From Maribacter algarum (ex Lu et al. 2025) (nom. illeg.) (lineage in GTDB: Bacteria; Bacteroidota; Bacteroidia; Flavobacteriales; Flavobacteriaceae): a DNA stretch of 64,000 nt. Every line of letters begins with the position of its first letter. Position 1 is the first letter of the stretch. The notes beneath the pieces were generated by a model. It saw only the letters and a program-made list of their open reading frames with translations. It ran no database searches and had not been told where the DNA came from. The DNA lies in NCBI GenBank assembly GCA_947495915.1, contig CANMAW010000010.1, forward strand, positions 1-64,000. The letters run 5' to 3'. A program made the position numbers and the translations under genes. Positions 20,901 to 31,613 of this stretch are shown here, piece after piece.

Positions 20901-22245
20901 AACGGTGTAATGTAGGAGCACGGTTTAATAATACCGGGTGACCTTTCAATACATTTTCAAGAATATCCCAAACAACAGGCTCTTTCTTGTCTATAATCTT
21001 TTTTGCTGACTTTACCGTCTTTACAATACCTCTTTCAATCAACTTACGAATTACGAAAGGCTTATAAAGTTCAGCTGCCATGTCTTTTGGAAGTCCGCAT
21101 TCGAATAATTTCAATTCTGGACCAACAACGATTACCGAACGAGCAGAATAATCAACACGCTTACCCAACAAGTTTTGACGGAAACGACCTTGCTTACCTT
21201 TCAATGAATCTGAAAGTGATTTTAAAGGACGATTTGATTCCGTTTTAACAGCAGATGCTTTACGTGTATTATCAAAAAGAGAATCAACAGCTTCTTGAAG
21301 CATACGTTTCTCATTTCTAAGAATTACTTCTGGTGCTTTAATTTCAACCAATCTTTTTAAACGGTTGTTACGAATGATAACTCTTCTATAAAGATCATTT
21401 AAATCTGAAGTCGCAAAACGACCCCCATCTAAAGGAACTAATGGACGTAATTCAGGCGGAATAACCGGAATTACCTTCATAATCATCCACTCTGGGTTGT
21501 TCTCTCTATTTTCTTGAGATTCACGAAGTGCCTCAACTACTTGAAGACGTTTTAAAGCTTCTGTCTTACGTTGTTTAGACGTTTCAGTATTTGCTTTATG
21601 TCTTAAGCTGAATGACAATTCTTTCAAATCAATTCTTGATAATAAATCGATCAAACATTCAGCACCCATTTTGGCGATAAATTTGTTTGGATCTGTATCA
21701 TCTAAATATTGATTTTCTTGTGGAATCTCTTCAATAATATTTAAGTACTCTTCTTCAGTTAAGAAATCCATTTTATTGATTTCTTCACCTTCAGGACCTT
21801 TTGCAATACCTGGTTGAATTACTACGTATCTCTCGTAATAAATGATCATATCTAATTTCTTAGAAGGAAGACCAAGTAAATATCCTATTTTGTTAGGTAA
21901 CGAACGGAAATACCATATGTGAGCCACAGGAACAACCAAATTGATATGCCCTACTCTATCTCTACGTACCTTCTTTTCAGTTACTTCAACACCACAACGA
22001 TCACAAACAATACCACGATAGCGAATACGTTTGTATTTTCCACAAGCACATTCATAATCCTTTACAGGACCAAATATACGCTCACAGAAAAGTCCATCAC
22101 GTTCTGGCTTATGCGTTCTGTAGTTAATAGTTTCAGGTTTCAAAACTTCACCTCTTGACTCTGCCAAAATTGCCTCTGGAGATGCCAAACCGATTGAAAT
22201 TTTATCAAACCTTTTTTGCGGTGTATTATCGTTTATTCTTGCCAT
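17947..22245 (-). CDS. rpoC: DNA-directed RNA polymerase subunit beta'
   Basis: A 1432-residue catalytic subunit of RNA polymerase. The N-terminal zinc site uses Cys66, Cys68, Cys81 and Cys84 ([19 protein letters not shown]). The absolutely conserved magnesium-binding NADFDGDQM lies at about residues 475-483. The second zinc cluster is visible in [11 protein letters not shown]. The bridge-helix/trigger-loop region ([19 protein letters not shown], then [23 protein letters not shown]) is intact. Last gene of the ribosomal protein-RNA polymerase operon, 58 bases after rpoB, followed by a terminator. No frameshift is seen. Confidence 0.99.
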   Translation of the reverse strand: MARINDNTPQKRFDKISIGLASPEAILAESRGEVLKPETINYRTHKPERDGLFCERIFGPVKDYECACGKYKRIRYRGIVCDRCGVEVTEKKVRRDRVGHINLVVPVAHIWYFRSLPNKIGYLLGLPSKKLDMIIYYERYVVIQPGIAKGPEGEEINKMDFLTEEEYLNIIEEIPQENQYLDDTDPNKFIAKMGAECLIDLLSRIDLKELSFSLRHKANTETSKQRKTEALKRLQVVEALRESQENRENNPEWMIMKVIPVIPPELRPLVPLDGGRFATSDLNDLYRRVIIRNNRLKRLVEIKAPEVILRNEKRMLQEAVDSLFDNTRKASAVKTESNRPLKSLSDSLKGKQGRFRQNLLGKRVDYSARSVIVVGPELKLFECGLPKDMAAELYKPFVIRKLIERGIVKTVKSAKKIIDKKEPVVWDILENVLKGHPVLLNRAPTLHRLGIQAFQPKLIEGKAIRLHPLACTAFNADFDGDQMAVHLPLGPEAILEAQLLMLASQNILNPANGSPITVPSQDMVLGLYYMTKERKSTPEVPVKGEGLTFYSAEEVEIAFNERQVDLNAGIKVRAKDFNEAGELVNQIIPTTVGRVLFNKNVPEEAGYINQVLNKKALRNIIGDILAVTDVPSTADFLDRIKTMGYEFAFKGGLSFSLGDIIIPQEKHEMIADANGQVDGIMANYNMGLITNNERYNQVIDVWTSTNAQLTELAMKRIREDQQGFNSVYMMLDSGARGSKEQIRQLTGMRGLMAKPKKSTAGGGEIIENPILSNFKEGLSILEYFISTHGARKGLADTALKTADAGYLTRRLVDVSQDVIINITDCGTLRGVEVSALKKNEEVVESLGARILGRVSLHDVYNPLTEEQLLTAGQEIMEADAKKIEESPVEKVEVRSALTCEAPKGICAQCYGRSLSTNKMVQRGEAVGVVAAQSIGEPGTQLTLRTFHVGGIAGNISEDNKLEVKFSGIAEIEDLRTVTGEDGEGKKAEIVISRTSELKIVDPNTGITLSTNNIPYGSQIFIKNGSKVTKGDVICSWDPYNGVIVSEFPGKIAYENIDQGVTYQVEIDEQTGFQEKVISESRNKKLIPTLLIQDSKGETLRSYNLPVGSHIMVDDGEKIKEGKTLVKIPRKSAKAGDITGGLPRVTELFEARNPSNPAVVSEIDGVVSFGKIKRGNREIIIESKLGEIKKYLVKLSNQILVQENDYVRAGMPLSDGSITPEDILSIKGPSAVQQYLVNEVQEVYRLQGVKINDKHFEVVVRQMMRKVRIQDPGDTIFLENQLVHKDDFIRENDEIYGKKVVEDAGESENLRPGQIITARELRDENSILVRNDKNLVTAKDAVAATATPILQGITRASLQTKSFISAASFQETTKVLNEAAVSGKVDTLEGLKENVIVGHKIPAGTGMRDYENIIVGSKEEYDEIMARKEALKF

Positions 22246-22303
22246 AATTCTATGGAGATAATTTTAATATATGTTAATCTATAGTGTTCAAAACCCGTAT
22301 TAC

Positions 22304-25300
22304 CTACTCTTCCAATCTGATATCTAAACCTAATCCCTTAAGTTCATGCATCAATACATTGAATGATTCTGGTAATCCTGGTTCTGGCATGGTCTCTCCT
22401 TTAACAATTGATTCGTAAGTTTTCGCTCTACCAATCACGTCATCAGATTTAACAGTCAATATTTCTCGTAGGGTTGCAGACGCACCATATGCTTCAAGTG
22501 CCCAAACTTCCATCTCTCCAAAACGCTGACCACCAAATTGTGCTTTACCACCTAATGGTTGTTGTGTAATTAAAGAATACGGACCTATTGAACGCGCGTG
22601 CATTTTATCGTCAACCATATGACCTAACTTCAGCATGTAAATCACACCAACAGTTGCTGGCTGATCAAAACGCTGCCCGGTTCCTCCATCATAAAGATAG
22701 GTATGACCAAATCGAGGAATTCCTGCTTCATCAGTATACTCATTAATTTGATCTAAAGTTGCCCCATCAAAAATTGGCGTACCGAACTTTTTGCCCAACT
22801 TCAAACCTGCCCAACCAAGAACGGTTTCATAAATCTGACCAATGTTCATACGAGAAGGTACCCCTAGCGGGTTCAAAACAATATCAACAGGTGTTCCATC
22901 TTCTAAGAAAGGCATATCCTCTTGACGAACGATACGCGAAACAATACCTTTGTTACCGTGACGACCAGCCATTTTATCTCCTACCTTTAGTTTACGTTTT
23001 TTGGCAACGTATACTTTTGCAAGTTTCATAATACCCGCTGGTAATTCATCACCTACTGATATCGTAAACTTATCTCTTCTCAGGTTACCCTGAAGATCAT
23101 TAAGTTTAATTTTATAGTTGTGTAACAAATCAGCTAAAGAGGCATTTGTCTCTTTATCCGTAGTCCAACTTCCTCCAACTAAATGAGCAAAATCATCAAC
23201 TGCATTTAACATTTTCATGGTATACTTCTTACCCTTTGGAAGAACTTCTTCTCCTAAGTCATTAAGTACACCTTGAGAAGTTTTACCGTTAATCAATACA
23301 AATAATTTTTCAACTAAAATATCTTTTAGCTGCTCAAACTTTACTTCATATTCTAACTCTAACCCTGTTATTGCTTCTTTATCTTCAGAACGCTTACGCT
23401 TATCTTTTATAGATCTTGAAAACAATTTTTTCTCAATTACTACACCTCTTAAAGATGGTGAAGCTTTTAGTGAAGCATCTTTTACATCACCTGCTTTATC
23501 ACCAAAGATGGCACGAAGTAATTTTTCTTCAGGAGTAGGATCTGATTCTCCTTTTGGAGTTATCTTTCCAATTAAAATATCTCCTGGTTTTACTTCAGCT
23601 CCAATACGGATCATTCCGTTTTCATCTAGATCTTTGGTAGCCTCTTCAGATACGTTTGGTATATCATGAGTTAATTCTTCAGCACCTAATTTTGTATCAC
23701 GTACCTCTAACGAGTACTCATCAACATGAATAGAAGTAAATATATCTTCGCGAACAACCTTTTCTGAAATTACAATCGCATCCTCAAAGTTATATCCTTT
23801 CCAAGGCATAAATGCTACGGTCAAGTTTCTCCCCAAAGCTAATTCTCCTTTTTCTGTAGCATAACCTTCACAAAGCACTTGTCCTTTCTTTACTTTATCA
23901 CCTTTTCTTACAATTGGTTTCAAGTTAATACTAGTACCTTGGTTAGTCTTTCTAAACTTAACTAATTTATAGCTCTTAGAGTCATCTTCGAAACTAACTA
24001 ATTTTTCCTCTTCCGTACGATCATACTTAACCGTAATTTTCTGAGAATCAACATACTCAACAGTTCCATCACCTTCAGCATTGATTAAAACTCTTGAATC
24101 TGAAGCAACCTGACGTTCTAAACCTGTACCAACAATAGGAGACTGTGGCTTTAATAACGGTACCGCTTGACGCATCATGTTTGATCCCATCAATGCACGG
24201 TTCGCATCATCATGTTCTAAGAATGGGATTAAAGAAGCTGAAATAGATGCTATTTGATTTGGTGCTACATCAGTATAATTAATCTCAGAAGGATCAACTA
24301 CAGGAAAATCACCCTCCTCTCGCGCAATAACTTTATCAGAATCAATTTGACCACTTTCTTTTAGTGGAATATTTGCCTGAGCAATTTTCATTCCCTCTTC
24401 TTCTTCCGCACTTAGGTAAACGTATTCTTTCGTATTTACTTTTGTATTATCTACCTTACGATATGGTGTTTCAAGGAAGCCCATTGGGTTAACTTTGGCG
24501 AAAACTGCCAAAGAAGATATCAAACCAATGTTCGGACCTTCAGGAGTTTCAATCGGACAAAGTCTTCCGTAGTGCGTATAGTGAACATCACGAACTTCGA
24601 AACCTGCTCTTTCTCTTGATAAACCACCTGGCCCAAGTGCAGACAATCTACGCTTGTGTGTAATCTCTGCTAATGGATTGGTTTGATCCATAAACTGAGA
24701 TAATTGGTTGGTTCCAAAGAACGAGTTAATAACCGATGATAATGTTTTTGCATTAATCAAATCGATAGGCGTAAACACTTCGTTATCACGAACGTTCATT
24801 CGCTCACGAATCGTTCTTGCCATACGGGCTAAACCAACACCAAACTGAGAAGATAATTGTTCACCTACAGTACGAACACGTCTATTAGAAAGGTGATCAA
24901 TATCATCAATCTCTGCTTTTGAATTGATTAACTCAATCAAATATTTAATGATAGTTATAATATCTTCTTTGGTTAAGACTTGCTTATCCATACCGATATC
25001 TAACTGTAACTTTTTGTTCATTCTGTAACGACCAACTTCACCTAAATTGTAACGTTGATCAGAGAAAAACAACTTATCGATAATACCTCTTGCTGTTTCC
25101 TCATCTGGCGGTTCAGCGTTACGAAGTTGACGATAAATATGCTCTACCGCTTCCTTTTCAGAGTTAGTAGGATCTTTTTGCAATGTATTATGAATAATAG
25201 CATAATCAGATTGCGCATTATTCTCTTTATGCAATAAAACAGTTTTCACATCAGCGTCGATAATTTCCTGAATGTGCTCTTTTTCTAAAATAGTATCACG

Positions 25301-26113
25301 ATCTAATACAATTTCGTTTCTTTCGATAGATACAACTTCACCAGTATCTTCATCAACGAAATCTTCATGCCATGTGTTCAATACTCTAGCCGCAAGTTTA
25401 CGACCCAATACTTTTTTCAAACCTGCATTAGAAACTTTCACTTCTTCTGAAAGATCAAAAATCTCTAAAATATCTTTATCTCGTTCAAAGCCGATAGCTC
25501 TGAATAAGGTAGTAACAGGTAATTTTTTCTTTCTATCGATATAAGCATACATAACGCCATTAATATCGGTAGCGAATTCAATCCAAGAACCTTTGAAAGG
25601 AATTACTCTTGCTGAATATAATTTAGTTCCATTTGCGTGAAATGATTGTCCAAAGAAAACCCCAGGTGAACGGTGTAATTGAGAAACAACAACACGCTCA
25701 GCACCGTTAATAACAAAGGTACCAGAAGGTGTCATGTAAGGAATAGTTCCCAAATAAACATCTTGTACAATTGTTTCGAAATCTTCGTGTTCTTCATCAG
25801 TACAATATAATTTCAAACGCGCTTTTAATGGAACGCTATAGGTAAGCCCACGCTCGATACATTCTTGAATAGAATATCGTGGTGGATCTATAAAATAATC
25901 CAAAAACTCAAGTACGAATTGGTTTCTGGTGTCTGTAATAGGAAAGTTTTCCATGAAGGTATTATACAAACCTTCATTACCTCTTTCATCTGATTTTGTT
26001 TCAAGCTGGAAAAAATCTTGAAACGATTTAATCTGAATGTCCAAGAAATCCGGATATTCCGGTGTGTTCTTAGCAGATGCAAAATTAATTCTTTCAGTAG
26101 TGTTTGTGAACAT
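22304..26113 (-). CDS. rpoB: DNA-directed RNA polymerase subunit beta
   Basis: A 1269-residue subunit starting at the ATG at 26113 ([13 protein letters not shown]). A TTG one codon further upstream extends the frame but is not needed. The rifampicin-binding region is wild type in form ([33 protein letters not shown], quoted in part). The RPVGxG-type C-terminal clamp/dimer regions ([30 protein letters not shown]) are present. It forms the polymerase core with rpoC. It follows rplL after a 133-base gap that contains an attenuator-like hairpin. Confidence 0.99.
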   Translation of the reverse strand: MFTNTTERINFASAKNTPEYPDFLDIQIKSFQDFFQLETKSDERGNEGLYNTFMENFPITDTRNQFVLEFLDYFIDPPRYSIQECIERGLTYSVPLKARLKLYCTDEEHEDFETIVQDVYLGTIPYMTPSGTFVINGAERVVVSQLHRSPGVFFGQSFHANGTKLYSARVIPFKGSWIEFATDINGVMYAYIDRKKKLPVTTLFRAIGFERDKDILEIFDLSEEVKVSNAGLKKVLGRKLAARVLNTWHEDFVDEDTGEVVSIERNEIVLDRDTILEKEHIQEIIDADVKTVLLHKENNAQSDYAIIHNTLQKDPTNSEKEAVEHIYRQLRNAEPPDEETARGIIDKLFFSDQRYNLGEVGRYRMNKKLQLDIGMDKQVLTKEDIITIIKYLIELINSKAEIDDIDHLSNRRVRTVGEQLSSQFGVGLARMARTIRERMNVRDNEVFTPIDLINAKTLSSVINSFFGTNQLSQFMDQTNPLAEITHKRRLSALGPGGLSRERAGFEVRDVHYTHYGRLCPIETPEGPNIGLISSLAVFAKVNPMGFLETPYRKVDNTKVNTKEYVYLSAEEEEGMKIAQANIPLKESGQIDSDKVIAREEGDFPVVDPSEINYTDVAPNQIASISASLIPFLEHDDANRALMGSNMMRQAVPLLKPQSPIVGTGLERQVASDSRVLINAEGDGTVEYVDSQKITVKYDRTEEEKLVSFEDDSKSYKLVKFRKTNQGTSINLKPIVRKGDKVKKGQVLCEGYATEKGELALGRNLTVAFMPWKGYNFEDAIVISEKVVREDIFTSIHVDEYSLEVRDTKLGAEELTHDIPNVSEEATKDLDENGMIRIGAEVKPGDILIGKITPKGESDPTPEEKLLRAIFGDKAGDVKDASLKASPSLRGVVIEKKLFSRSIKDKRKRSEDKEAITGLELEYEVKFEQLKDILVEKLFVLINGKTSQGVLNDLGEEVLPKGKKYTMKMLNAVDDFAHLVGGSWTTDKETNASLADLLHNYKIKLNDLQGNLRRDKFTISVGDELPAGIMKLAKVYVAKKRKLKVGDKMAGRHGNKGIVSRIVRQEDMPFLEDGTPVDIVLNPLGVPSRMNIGQIYETVLGWAGLKLGKKFGTPIFDGATLDQINEYTDEAGIPRFGHTYLYDGGTGQRFDQPATVGVIYMLKLGHMVDDKMHARSIGPYSLITQQPLGGKAQFGGQRFGEMEVWALEAYGASATLREILTVKSDDVIGRAKTYESIVKGETMPEPGLPESFNVLMHELKGLGLDIRLEE

Positions 26114-26178
26114 CAATGGACAGTATTATAGTGTGAATACTTTAGTGTTGTATATCCCTTTATATACGGTGGTATTAT

Positions 26179-26223
26179 AAAAAGGCTTAGGTCTAACCGC
26201 AAAATGCGAAAAGACCTAAACCT
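26179..26223 (-). promoter_or_regulatory. Attenuator-like hairpin in the rplL-rpoB gap
   Basis: In the transcript, AGGUUUAGGUCU (26223-26212) pairs with AGACCUAAGCCU (26194-26183) over 12 positions with one mismatch. A small inner CGC/GCG stem (26208-26206 with 26200-26198) tops it, and five U follow (26183-26179). This has the form of an intrinsic terminator inside an operon. In Escherichia coli the rplL-rpoB gap also carries a partial terminator and an RNase III site that lower rpoBC expression relative to ribosomal proteins. A similar role here is inferred. Confidence 0.65.
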
Positions 26224-26246
26224 AAAAGTGCTATATGTTGTTGCTA

Positions 26247-26624
26247 TTATTTAAGCTCAACTTCTGCTCCTGCTTCTTCTAAAGATTTTTTGATTCCTTC
26301 AGCTTCATCTTTAGCTACACCTTCCTTAACGGCTTTTGGTGCACTATCAACGATGTCTTTAGCATCTTTCAATCCTAAACCAGTTAATTCTTTAACTAAT
26401 TTAACAACTGCTAATTTTGAACTACCAGCAGCAGTTAAAATTACATCAAATTCTGACTTTTCTTCAACAGCTTCACCACCAGCAGCGGCTCCACCAGCAG
26501 CAACAGCAACTGCAGCAGCTGCAGGCTCTATACCATACTCGTCTTTTAAAATATCAGCTAATTCATTAACCTCTTTTACGGTTAAATTCACCAACTGTTC
26601 TGCGAAATCTTTTAAATCTGCCAT
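26247..26624 (-). CDS. rplL: 50S ribosomal protein bL12 (L7/L12)
   Basis: A 125-residue stalk protein. The N-terminal dimerisation/L10-binding helices ([20 protein letters not shown]) are followed by an Ala/Gly-rich hinge ([16 protein letters not shown], about 37-52) and the C-terminal domain that recruits translation factors ([33 protein letters not shown]). It lies 49 bases after rplJ, the usual L10-L12 pair. Confidence 0.98.
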   Translation of the reverse strand: MADLKDFAEQLVNLTVKEVNELADILKDEYGIEPAAAAVAVAAGGAAAGGEAVEEKSEFDVILTAAGSSKLAVVKLVKELTGLGLKDAKDIVDSAPKAVKEGVAKDEAEGIKKSLEEAGAEVELK

Positions 26625-26673
26625 TTTTCTATCGTTTAATAAAATTTTAAAATATAATTGTTTTTAGTGCGTA

Positions 26674-27192
26674 CTATTCTCTTTCTGATAATGTCTTTAA
26701 AATACCGGCAAGCTTTCCACCTCCAGATTTAAGTCCAGAAATAACATTCTTGGCCGGAGATTGTAACAATCCGATAATTTCGCCAATCATTTCTTCTTTA
26801 GACTTGATGCTTACTAATGCATCTAAATTTTCATCACCAATGTAAACTGCTTCTTCTACAAAAGCACCTTTTAATAAAGGCTTATCAGATTTTTTTCTGA
26901 AATTCTTTATCAATTTAGCTGGTGCATTTCCAACTTCAGAGAACATCAACGAAGTATTTCCTTTCAATACTTCGGGTAGCTCGCCGAATTCTTTATCAGA
27001 AGCTTCCATTGCTTTAGCAAGCAATGTATTTTTGACTACAGCTAATTTAACATTTGCTTTGAAACAAGCTCTTCTCAAATCAGAAGTTGCTGTTGCATTC
27101 AAACCAGATATATCTGCCAAATAAATGGTAGAACTATCTGCTAATTGCGAAGTTAAATCTTCTATAACCGTTGCTTTTTCTTCTCTTGTCAT
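26674..27192 (-). CDS. rplJ: 50S ribosomal protein uL10
   Basis: A 172-residue protein of normal length that anchors bL12 dimers to 23S rRNA at the stalk base. The N-terminal rRNA-binding domain (MTREEKATVIEDLTSQL, LRRACFKANVKLAVVKNTL) and the C-terminal helix that carries bL12 are recognisable. It lies 25 bases after rplA. In other bacteria L10 represses translation of its own operon; no such leader structure was worked out here. Confidence 0.97.
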   Translation of the reverse strand: MTREEKATVIEDLTSQLADSSTIYLADISGLNATATSDLRRACFKANVKLAVVKNTLLAKAMEASDKEFGELPEVLKGNTSLMFSEVGNAPAKLIKNFRKKSDKPLLKGAFVEEAVYIGDENLDALVSIKSKEEMIGEIIGLLQSPAKNVISGLKSGGGKLAGILKTLSERE

Positions 27193-27217
27193 AATTAAAA
27201 ACTTTAATTAACGGTTA

Positions 27218-27907
27218 CTAAACTGTTTTTGGATCTAATTGAACACTCGGACTCATGGTGCTTGACATGAAAATACTTTTCATGTAAACCCCTTTAGATG
27301 AAGTAGGTTTCAACTTGTTCAAAGTATCTATCAACTCGGTCGCATTCTCCGCAATTTTATCAGCAGAAAAAGAAGCTTTACCAATTGCAGCGTGAACGAT
27401 CCCTGTTTTATCCACTTTGAAATCAATTTTACCAGACTTCACATCAGTAACAGCTTTTGCTATATCCATTGTTACTGTTCCCGTTTTTGGATTAGGCATT
27501 AAACCTCTTGGTCCTAAAACACGGCCTAAAGGTCCTAATTTACCCATTACACTTGGCATAGTGATGATAACATCAACATCTGTCCAACCCGCTTTAATTT
27601 TATCCAAATATTCTTGTAACCCAACAAAATCAGCACCTGCTTCTGTAGCCTCTGCCTCTTTATCTGGGGTTACCAAAGCCAAAACCTTTACATCTTTTCC
27701 AGTACCATGAGGTAATGTTACCACACCACGTACCATTTGATTCGCCTTTCTTGGATCTACACCCAAACGTACAGCCAAATCAATAGATGCATCAAATTTT
27801 GTATTGGTTATCTCTTTTACCAAAGCTGAGCCCTCAGCTATAGAATAAAGCTTATCTTTTTCTATCTTAGCTTGAGCCTCTTTTTGCTTTTTAGTCAATT
27901 TTGCCAT
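27218..27907 (-). CDS. rplA: 50S ribosomal protein uL1
   Basis: A 229-residue protein of normal length that forms the mobile L1 stalk by the ribosomal E site. Family motifs are present: [40 protein letters not shown]. It lies 21 bases after rplK. In proteobacteria L1 represses the rplK-rplA message by binding its leader; this was not tested here. Confidence 0.98.
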   Translation of the reverse strand: MAKLTKKQKEAQAKIEKDKLYSIAEGSALVKEITNTKFDASIDLAVRLGVDPRKANQMVRGVVTLPHGTGKDVKVLALVTPDKEAEATEAGADFVGLQEYLDKIKAGWTDVDVIITMPSVMGKLGPLGRVLGPRGLMPNPKTGTVTMDIAKAVTDVKSGKIDFKVDKTGIVHAAIGKASFSADKIAENATELIDTLNKLKPTSSKGVYMKSIFMSSTMSPSVQLDPKTV

Positions 27908-27928
27908 TTAATTGTGCTTTATAAGATT

Positions 27929-28366
27929 TTAAAAAGGTCGTTTACCTGCTACCTTCATACCCATTGAACGAGCAGTACCAGCAACCATACTCATTGCTGA
28001 TTCAATCGTAAATGCATTAAGGTCGACCATTTTATCTTCAGCGATTGCCTTGATTTGGTCCCAGCTAACGCTACCTAATTTTACTCGGTTAGGTTCGCCA
28101 GATCCTTTTTTAATCTTAGCTGCTTCCATCAATTGAACTGCCGCTGGTGGAGTTTTTACTATAAAGTCAAATGATTTGTCTTTATAAACGGTGATAACAA
28201 CTGGTAATACTTTACCTGGTTTATCCTGTGTACGCGCATTAAATTGCTTACAGAATTCCATGATGTTAACGCCGGCAGCACCTAAGGCGGGTCCAACCGG
28301 TGGCGATGGATTCGCTGCACCTCCCCTAACTTGTAGTTTAACTACTTTACCTATTTCTTTTGCCAT
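27929..28366 (-). CDS. rplK: 50S ribosomal protein uL11
   Basis: A 145-residue protein that binds the GTPase-associated region of 23S rRNA. The N-terminal motif with conserved prolines ([15 protein letters not shown]) and the rRNA-binding C-terminal domain ([10 protein letters not shown]) are intact. It follows nusG by 65 bases in the standard order secE-nusG-rplK-rplA-rplJ-rplL. Confidence 0.98.
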   Translation of the reverse strand: MAKEIGKVVKLQVRGGAANPSPPVGPALGAAGVNIMEFCKQFNARTQDKPGKVLPVVITVYKDKSFDFIVKTPPAAVQLMEAAKIKKGSGEPNRVKLGSVSWDQIKAIAEDKMVDLNAFTIESAMSMVAGTARSMGMKVAGKRPF

Positions 28367-28431
28367 TGTTTAAAATTAAATTCAAGCTGTATTAGTGGAA
28401 GCAAACACAACTTATATATGTAACATTTGTA

Positions 28432-28983
28432 CTATATTTTTTCAACCTGCATATAACTCAATTCTAGTGGAGTTTTTCTACCGAAAATCTTCACCATAAC
28501 CTCTAGTTTACGCTTTTCTTCATTGATTTTTTCAACAGTTCCATTAAAACCATTAAAAGGACCATCAATTACTTTAACCGTTTCACCGAACACAAAAGGT
28601 ATTGCTACATTGTCAGTATTAACCGCCAATTCATCAACCTTACCTAACATTCGATTCACCTCTGACTTTCTCAAAGGCACAGGGTCTCCCCCTTTTGTTT
28701 CTCCTAAAAAACCTATTACATTAGTGATTGATCGTATGATATGTATCATCTCACCACCCAAATTGGCTTTTATCATTATATAACCAGGAAAATAAACTCT
28801 TTCCTTGTTAATTTTTTTTCCATTTCGAATTTGTACCACTTTTTCCGTTGGCACTAAAACGTCATCTAAGTAATCAGAAAAACCAAGACGAGATACCTCA
28901 CTTTCAATATACCCCTTAATCTTGTTTTCTTGACCACTAACGGCTCTTACCACATACCACTTTTTTTCTAATACTTCTGACAT
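28432..28983 (-). CDS. nusG: Transcription termination/antitermination factor NusG
   Basis: A 183-residue elongation factor that binds the beta' clamp of RNA polymerase. The NGN domain starts MSEVLEKKWYVVRAVSGQENK and contains FPGYIMI. A C-terminal KOW domain covers about residues 128-183 (VKVIDGPFNGFNGTVEKI). It follows secE by 11 bases. A run AKLGG.. (residues about 75-85) precedes a short loop typical of Bacteroidota NusG. Confidence 0.97.
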   Translation of the reverse strand: MSEVLEKKWYVVRAVSGQENKIKGYIESEVSRLGFSDYLDDVLVPTEKVVQIRNGKKINKERVYFPGYIMIKANLGGEMIHIIRSITNVIGFLGETKGGDPVPLRKSEVNRMLGKVDELAVNTDNVAIPFVFGETVKVIDGPFNGFNGTVEKINEEKRKLEVMVKIFGRKTPLELSYMQVEKI

Positions 28984-28994
28984 ACGGTTTAGGC

Positions 28995-29183
28995 TTAGTT
29001 CAAGACTTGCTCGAAATATAATTTAATTAGCTTACTAAAAACAGTATCAACACCCCAAGTTGCCAATGCAAACAAAATAGAAAACACTGCTACAACCACC
29101 ATCAAATTTGACGATTCAGCACGCGTAGGTAGCGTTATATTATTTCTAAGTTCTTCGACTGATTCTTTGATATATGTTAACAT
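28995..29183 (-). CDS. secE: Preprotein translocase subunit SecE
   Basis: A 62-residue inner-membrane protein, the short single-span SecE form. An amphipathic N-terminal helix (YIKESVEELRNNITLP) precedes one membrane segment (about residues 28-50, MVVVAVFSILFALATWGVDTVF). It completes the SecYEG channel. It sits between tRNA-Trp and nusG, its normal bacterial position. Confidence 0.95.
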   Translation of the reverse strand: MLTYIKESVEELRNNITLPTRAESSNLMVVVAVFSILFALATWGVDTVFSKLIKLYFEQVLN

Positions 29184-29228
29184 CGCTGTTTTTTAAAATT
29201 TATATGATTATAAAATCATCGCTTATAG

Positions 29229-29301
29229 CACGGGAGGAGAGACTCGAACTCCCGACACCTGGTTTTGGAGACCAGTGCTCTACCAACTGAGCTACACCCG
29301 T
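29229..29301 (-). tRNA. tRNA-Trp (anticodon CCA)
   Basis: A 73-nt cloverleaf read on the minus strand. The D-loop is GCTCAGTTGGTAGAGC, the anticodon arm CTGGT-CTCCAAA-ACCAG gives CCA, and the T-arm is GGGAG-TTCGAGT-CTCTC. CCA is not encoded. The acceptor stem has one U-U mismatch at pair 6-67. It lies between tuf and secE. Confidence 0.93.
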
Positions 29302-29368
29302 TTGTATTTACATTTAAAGGTATCCCACCAAAGCAAGACACCCTTAAACATAAAATACGATATAGATA

Positions 29369-30556
29369 TTAATCTAAAATCTTAGTTACTTGCCCTGCTC
29401 CTACAGTTCTACCACCTTCACGGATTGCAAAACGAAGACCTTCGCTCAATGCAATTGGAGATAATAAATCAACTGTAATAGTAAGGTTATCACCAGGCAT
29501 AACCATTTCAACTCCACTTGGAAGGTTGATTGTACCTGTAACGTCCGTTGTTCTTACGTAAAACTGTGGACGGTAGTTGTTATGAAATGGTGTGTGACGA
29601 CCACCTTCTTCTTTTTTCAAGATATAAACCTCAGCTTCAAATTTAGAGTGCGGCTTAACAGAACCTGGCTTACAAATAACCATTCCTCTTTTGATATCCG
29701 TTTTTTCAATACCTCTTAACAAGATACCAACGTTATCACCAGCTTCACCTCTATCTAAGATCTTACGGAACATCTCAACACCAGTTACAGTAGATGCTAA
29801 TTTTTCAGCACCCATACCGATAATATCAACCGCATCACCTGTATTTGCAACACCAGTTTCGATACGACCAGTTGCAACAGTACCACGACCAGTTATCGTA
29901 AATACATCTTCAACAGGCATTAAGAAATCTTTATCAACATCTCTTTTTGGAAGTTCGATCCACGCATCAACTTCTTCCATTAATTTCATTACGGTATCTA
30001 CCCACTTTTGCTCACCATTAAGTGCACCTAAAGCAGAACCAGCAACAACAGGTCCATTATCACCATCATACTCGTAGAAAGAAAGCAATTCTCTGATTTC
30101 CATTTCTACAAGCTCTAAAAGCTCTTCGTCATCAACCATATCAACCTTGTTCATGAAAACAACGATTCTAGGAATACCAACTTGGCGACCTAAAAGGATG
30201 TGCTCACGAGTTTGTGGCATAGGACCATCAGTAGCAGCAACAACAAGAATAGCACCATCCATCTGAGCAGCACCTGTAACCATGTTCTTTACGTAATCCG
30301 CGTGACCTGGACAATCAACGTGTGCATAGTGACGATTAGCAGTAGAATACTCTACGTGAGAAGTGTTAATTGTAATACCTCTCTCTTTTTCTTCAGGAGC
30401 GTTGTCAATAGACTCAAAACTTCTAAGTTCTGATAACCCTGCATTTGCCAATACTGTAGTAATAGCTGCAGTCAATGTAGTTTTTCCGTGATCGACGTGT
30501 CCAATTGTACCAATATTTAAGTGCGGTTTGGAACGATCAAAAGTTTCCTTTGCCAT
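29369..30556 (-). CDS. tuf: Elongation factor Tu
   Basis: A 395-residue GTPase that delivers aminoacyl-tRNA to the ribosome. Motifs: GHVDHGKTT (about residues 19-27), DCPGHADYV (about 81-89) and NKVDM (about 136-140), followed by domains II and III ending [11 protein letters not shown]. It lies in the tRNA-tuf-tRNA-secE-nusG cluster, so tRNAs are probably processed from the same transcript. Confidence 0.99.
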   Translation of the reverse strand: MAKETFDRSKPHLNIGTIGHVDHGKTTLTAAITTVLANAGLSELRSFESIDNAPEEKERGITINTSHVEYSTANRHYAHVDCPGHADYVKNMVTGAAQMDGAILVVAATDGPMPQTREHILLGRQVGIPRIVVFMNKVDMVDDEELLELVEMEIRELLSFYEYDGDNGPVVAGSALGALNGEQKWVDTVMKLMEEVDAWIELPKRDVDKDFLMPVEDVFTITGRGTVATGRIETGVANTGDAVDIIGMGAEKLASTVTGVEMFRKILDRGEAGDNVGILLRGIEKTDIKRGMVICKPGSVKPHSKFEAEVYILKKEEGGRHTPFHNNYRPQFYVRTTDVTGTINLPSGVEMVMPGDNLTITVDLLSPIALSEGLRFAIREGGRTVGAGQVTKILD

Positions 30557-30616
30557 TTTTAATGAATTTAATCTTATTGTTTATATTAGTGTGTGTACAA
30601 AATAATTCAACTATTG

Positions 30617-30688
30617 AGCCAACGACGGGAATTGAACCCGTGACCTCTTCCTTACCAAGGAAACGCTCTACCCCTGAGCTACGTCGGC
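30617..30688 (-). tRNA. tRNA-Thr (anticodon GGT)
   Basis: A 72-nt cloverleaf: acceptor GCCGACG with CGTTGGC, D-arm GCTCAGGGGTAGAGC, anticodon arm TTTCC-TTGGTAA-GGAAG giving GGT, and T-arm ACGGG-TTCAATT-CCCGT. CCA is not encoded. Nearest tRNA to tuf, as thrT is in Escherichia coli. Confidence 0.95.
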
Positions 30689-30853
30689 TTATTGAGCTCG
30701 AAGTCAACCAACAAACCTTTAGACCACAAACGCAAACTCATATAGAGCAAAACCATAATAATAAGGTCATACTCCATACAGGCTTTTCACCCTGCATTCT
30801 TTAAAAGAGACTTGAACTAAATACAAACCGTTCGCCTCAAAGAACATTCTTAG

Positions 30854-30926
30854 AGCGAGAGACCGGGTTCGAACCGGCGACATTCAGCTTGGAAGGCTGA
30901 CGCTCTACCAACTGAGCTACTCTCGC
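30854..30926 (-). tRNA. tRNA-Gly (anticodon TCC)
   Basis: A 73-nt cloverleaf: acceptor GCGAGAG with CTCTCGC, anticodon arm TCAGC-CTTCCAA-GCTGA giving TCC, and T-arm CCGG-TTCGAAC-CCGG. CCA is not encoded. Confidence 0.95.
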
Positions 30927-30974
30927 ATTTTTAAACTTCAGTTAATTTTTGAAGTTTTTGGTATTTTAAAGATG

Positions 30975-31056
<82 letters not shown>

Positions 31057-31098
31057 ATTCTTTAAAATTATTCAATATGTAATGAACTTCTCAATATG

Positions 31099-31172
31099 AG
31101 CCGATGGAGGGACTCGAACCCACGACCTGCTGATTACAAATCAGCTGCTCTAGCCAGCTGAGCTACATCGGC
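31099..31172 (-). tRNA. tRNA-Thr (anticodon TGT)
   Basis: A 74-nt cloverleaf: acceptor GCCGATG with CATCGGC, D-arm GCTCAGCTGGCTAGAGC, anticodon arm GCTGA-TTTGTAA-TCAGC giving TGT. First gene of the tRNA-tuf cluster. Confidence 0.95.
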
Positions 31173-31192
31173 ATTTTATACTTTTTAAGCAT

Positions 31193-31219
31193 AAAAAAGT
31201 CCGCTATTTCTAACGGACT
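31193..31219 (-). terminator. Terminator of the hpf transcript
   Basis: A 6-bp stem (31214-31219 with 31198-31203, AGTCCG/CGGACT) is followed on the minus strand by six U (31198-31193). It lies 53 bases after the hpf stop and directly before the tRNA cluster. Confidence 0.7.
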
Positions 31220-31220
31220 G

Positions 31221-31249
31221 CAAATGTATATATTTATTTGTTTAAACAA
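31221..31249 (-). promoter_or_regulatory. Predicted promoter of the tRNA-tuf operon
   Basis: On the minus strand TTG (31249-31247) is followed after 18 nt by TACATTTG (31228-31221), matching the Bacteroidota TTG/TAnnTTTG promoter. The start site would be near 31215, inside the hpf terminator, about 40 nt before tRNA-Thr(TGT). Confidence 0.5.
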
Positions 31250-31271
31250 AACAAAAAATGAAAAATTTTAA

Positions 31272-31574
31272 TCAAGTAGCTAACCTAATTTTTCCCTTTC
31301 GTTTTTTTAATTTTCTTTCCAAAGAATTACAAGCCGAATCTACAGCCTCCTCAAAAGACTTACATGTCTTTTTTACAACATATTTATCTCTTGGAATATT
31401 TAATTTTATTTCAACAATCTTATTCTCTTTTGAACTGGTATTCACCACTTTCAATGACACATCAGAACTTATAACCTTATCATAAAAGGTTTCCAGTTTA
31501 TTAAGTCGAGTCTCAACGAAACGATAAAGTTTCACATCGGCATTAAAATTTACTGATTGAGTGTTTACTTTCAT
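31272..31574 (-). CDS. hpf: Ribosome hibernation promoting factor, short form (HPF/RaiA)
   Basis: A 100-residue ribosome-binding protein of the short HPF/YfiA family (MKVNTQSVNFNADVKLYRFVETRLNKLETFY; conserved basic C-terminus ERKLKKRKGKIRLAT). It binds the decoding centre of idle ribosomes. It lacks the long-HPF C-terminal dimerisation domain. It lies 39 bases after xerC on the same strand. Confidence 0.92.
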   Translation of the reverse strand: MKVNTQSVNFNADVKLYRFVETRLNKLETFYDKVISSDVSLKVVNTSSKENKIVEIKLNIPRDKYVVKKTCKSFEEAVDSACNSLERKLKKRKGKIRLAT

Positions 31575-31613
31575 AAATTACTTTTTTTTAGAAGTTAAAC
31601 AATAGAAAAAAAA

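Noticed and set aside
24600-24760. Possible rifampicin-resistance change in rpoB
   Set aside because: The region reads with the common wild-type residues ([20 protein letters not shown]); no known resistance change seen.
26290-26667. 125-codon plus-strand frame antisense to rplL
   Set aside because: It is the mirror of the Ala-rich rplL coding sequence; no family match, and rplL is certain.
30505-30804. 99-codon plus-strand frame across the tuf start and tRNA-Thr
   Set aside because: It runs through a certain tRNA and the start of tuf; the residues resemble translated tRNA, a known artefact.
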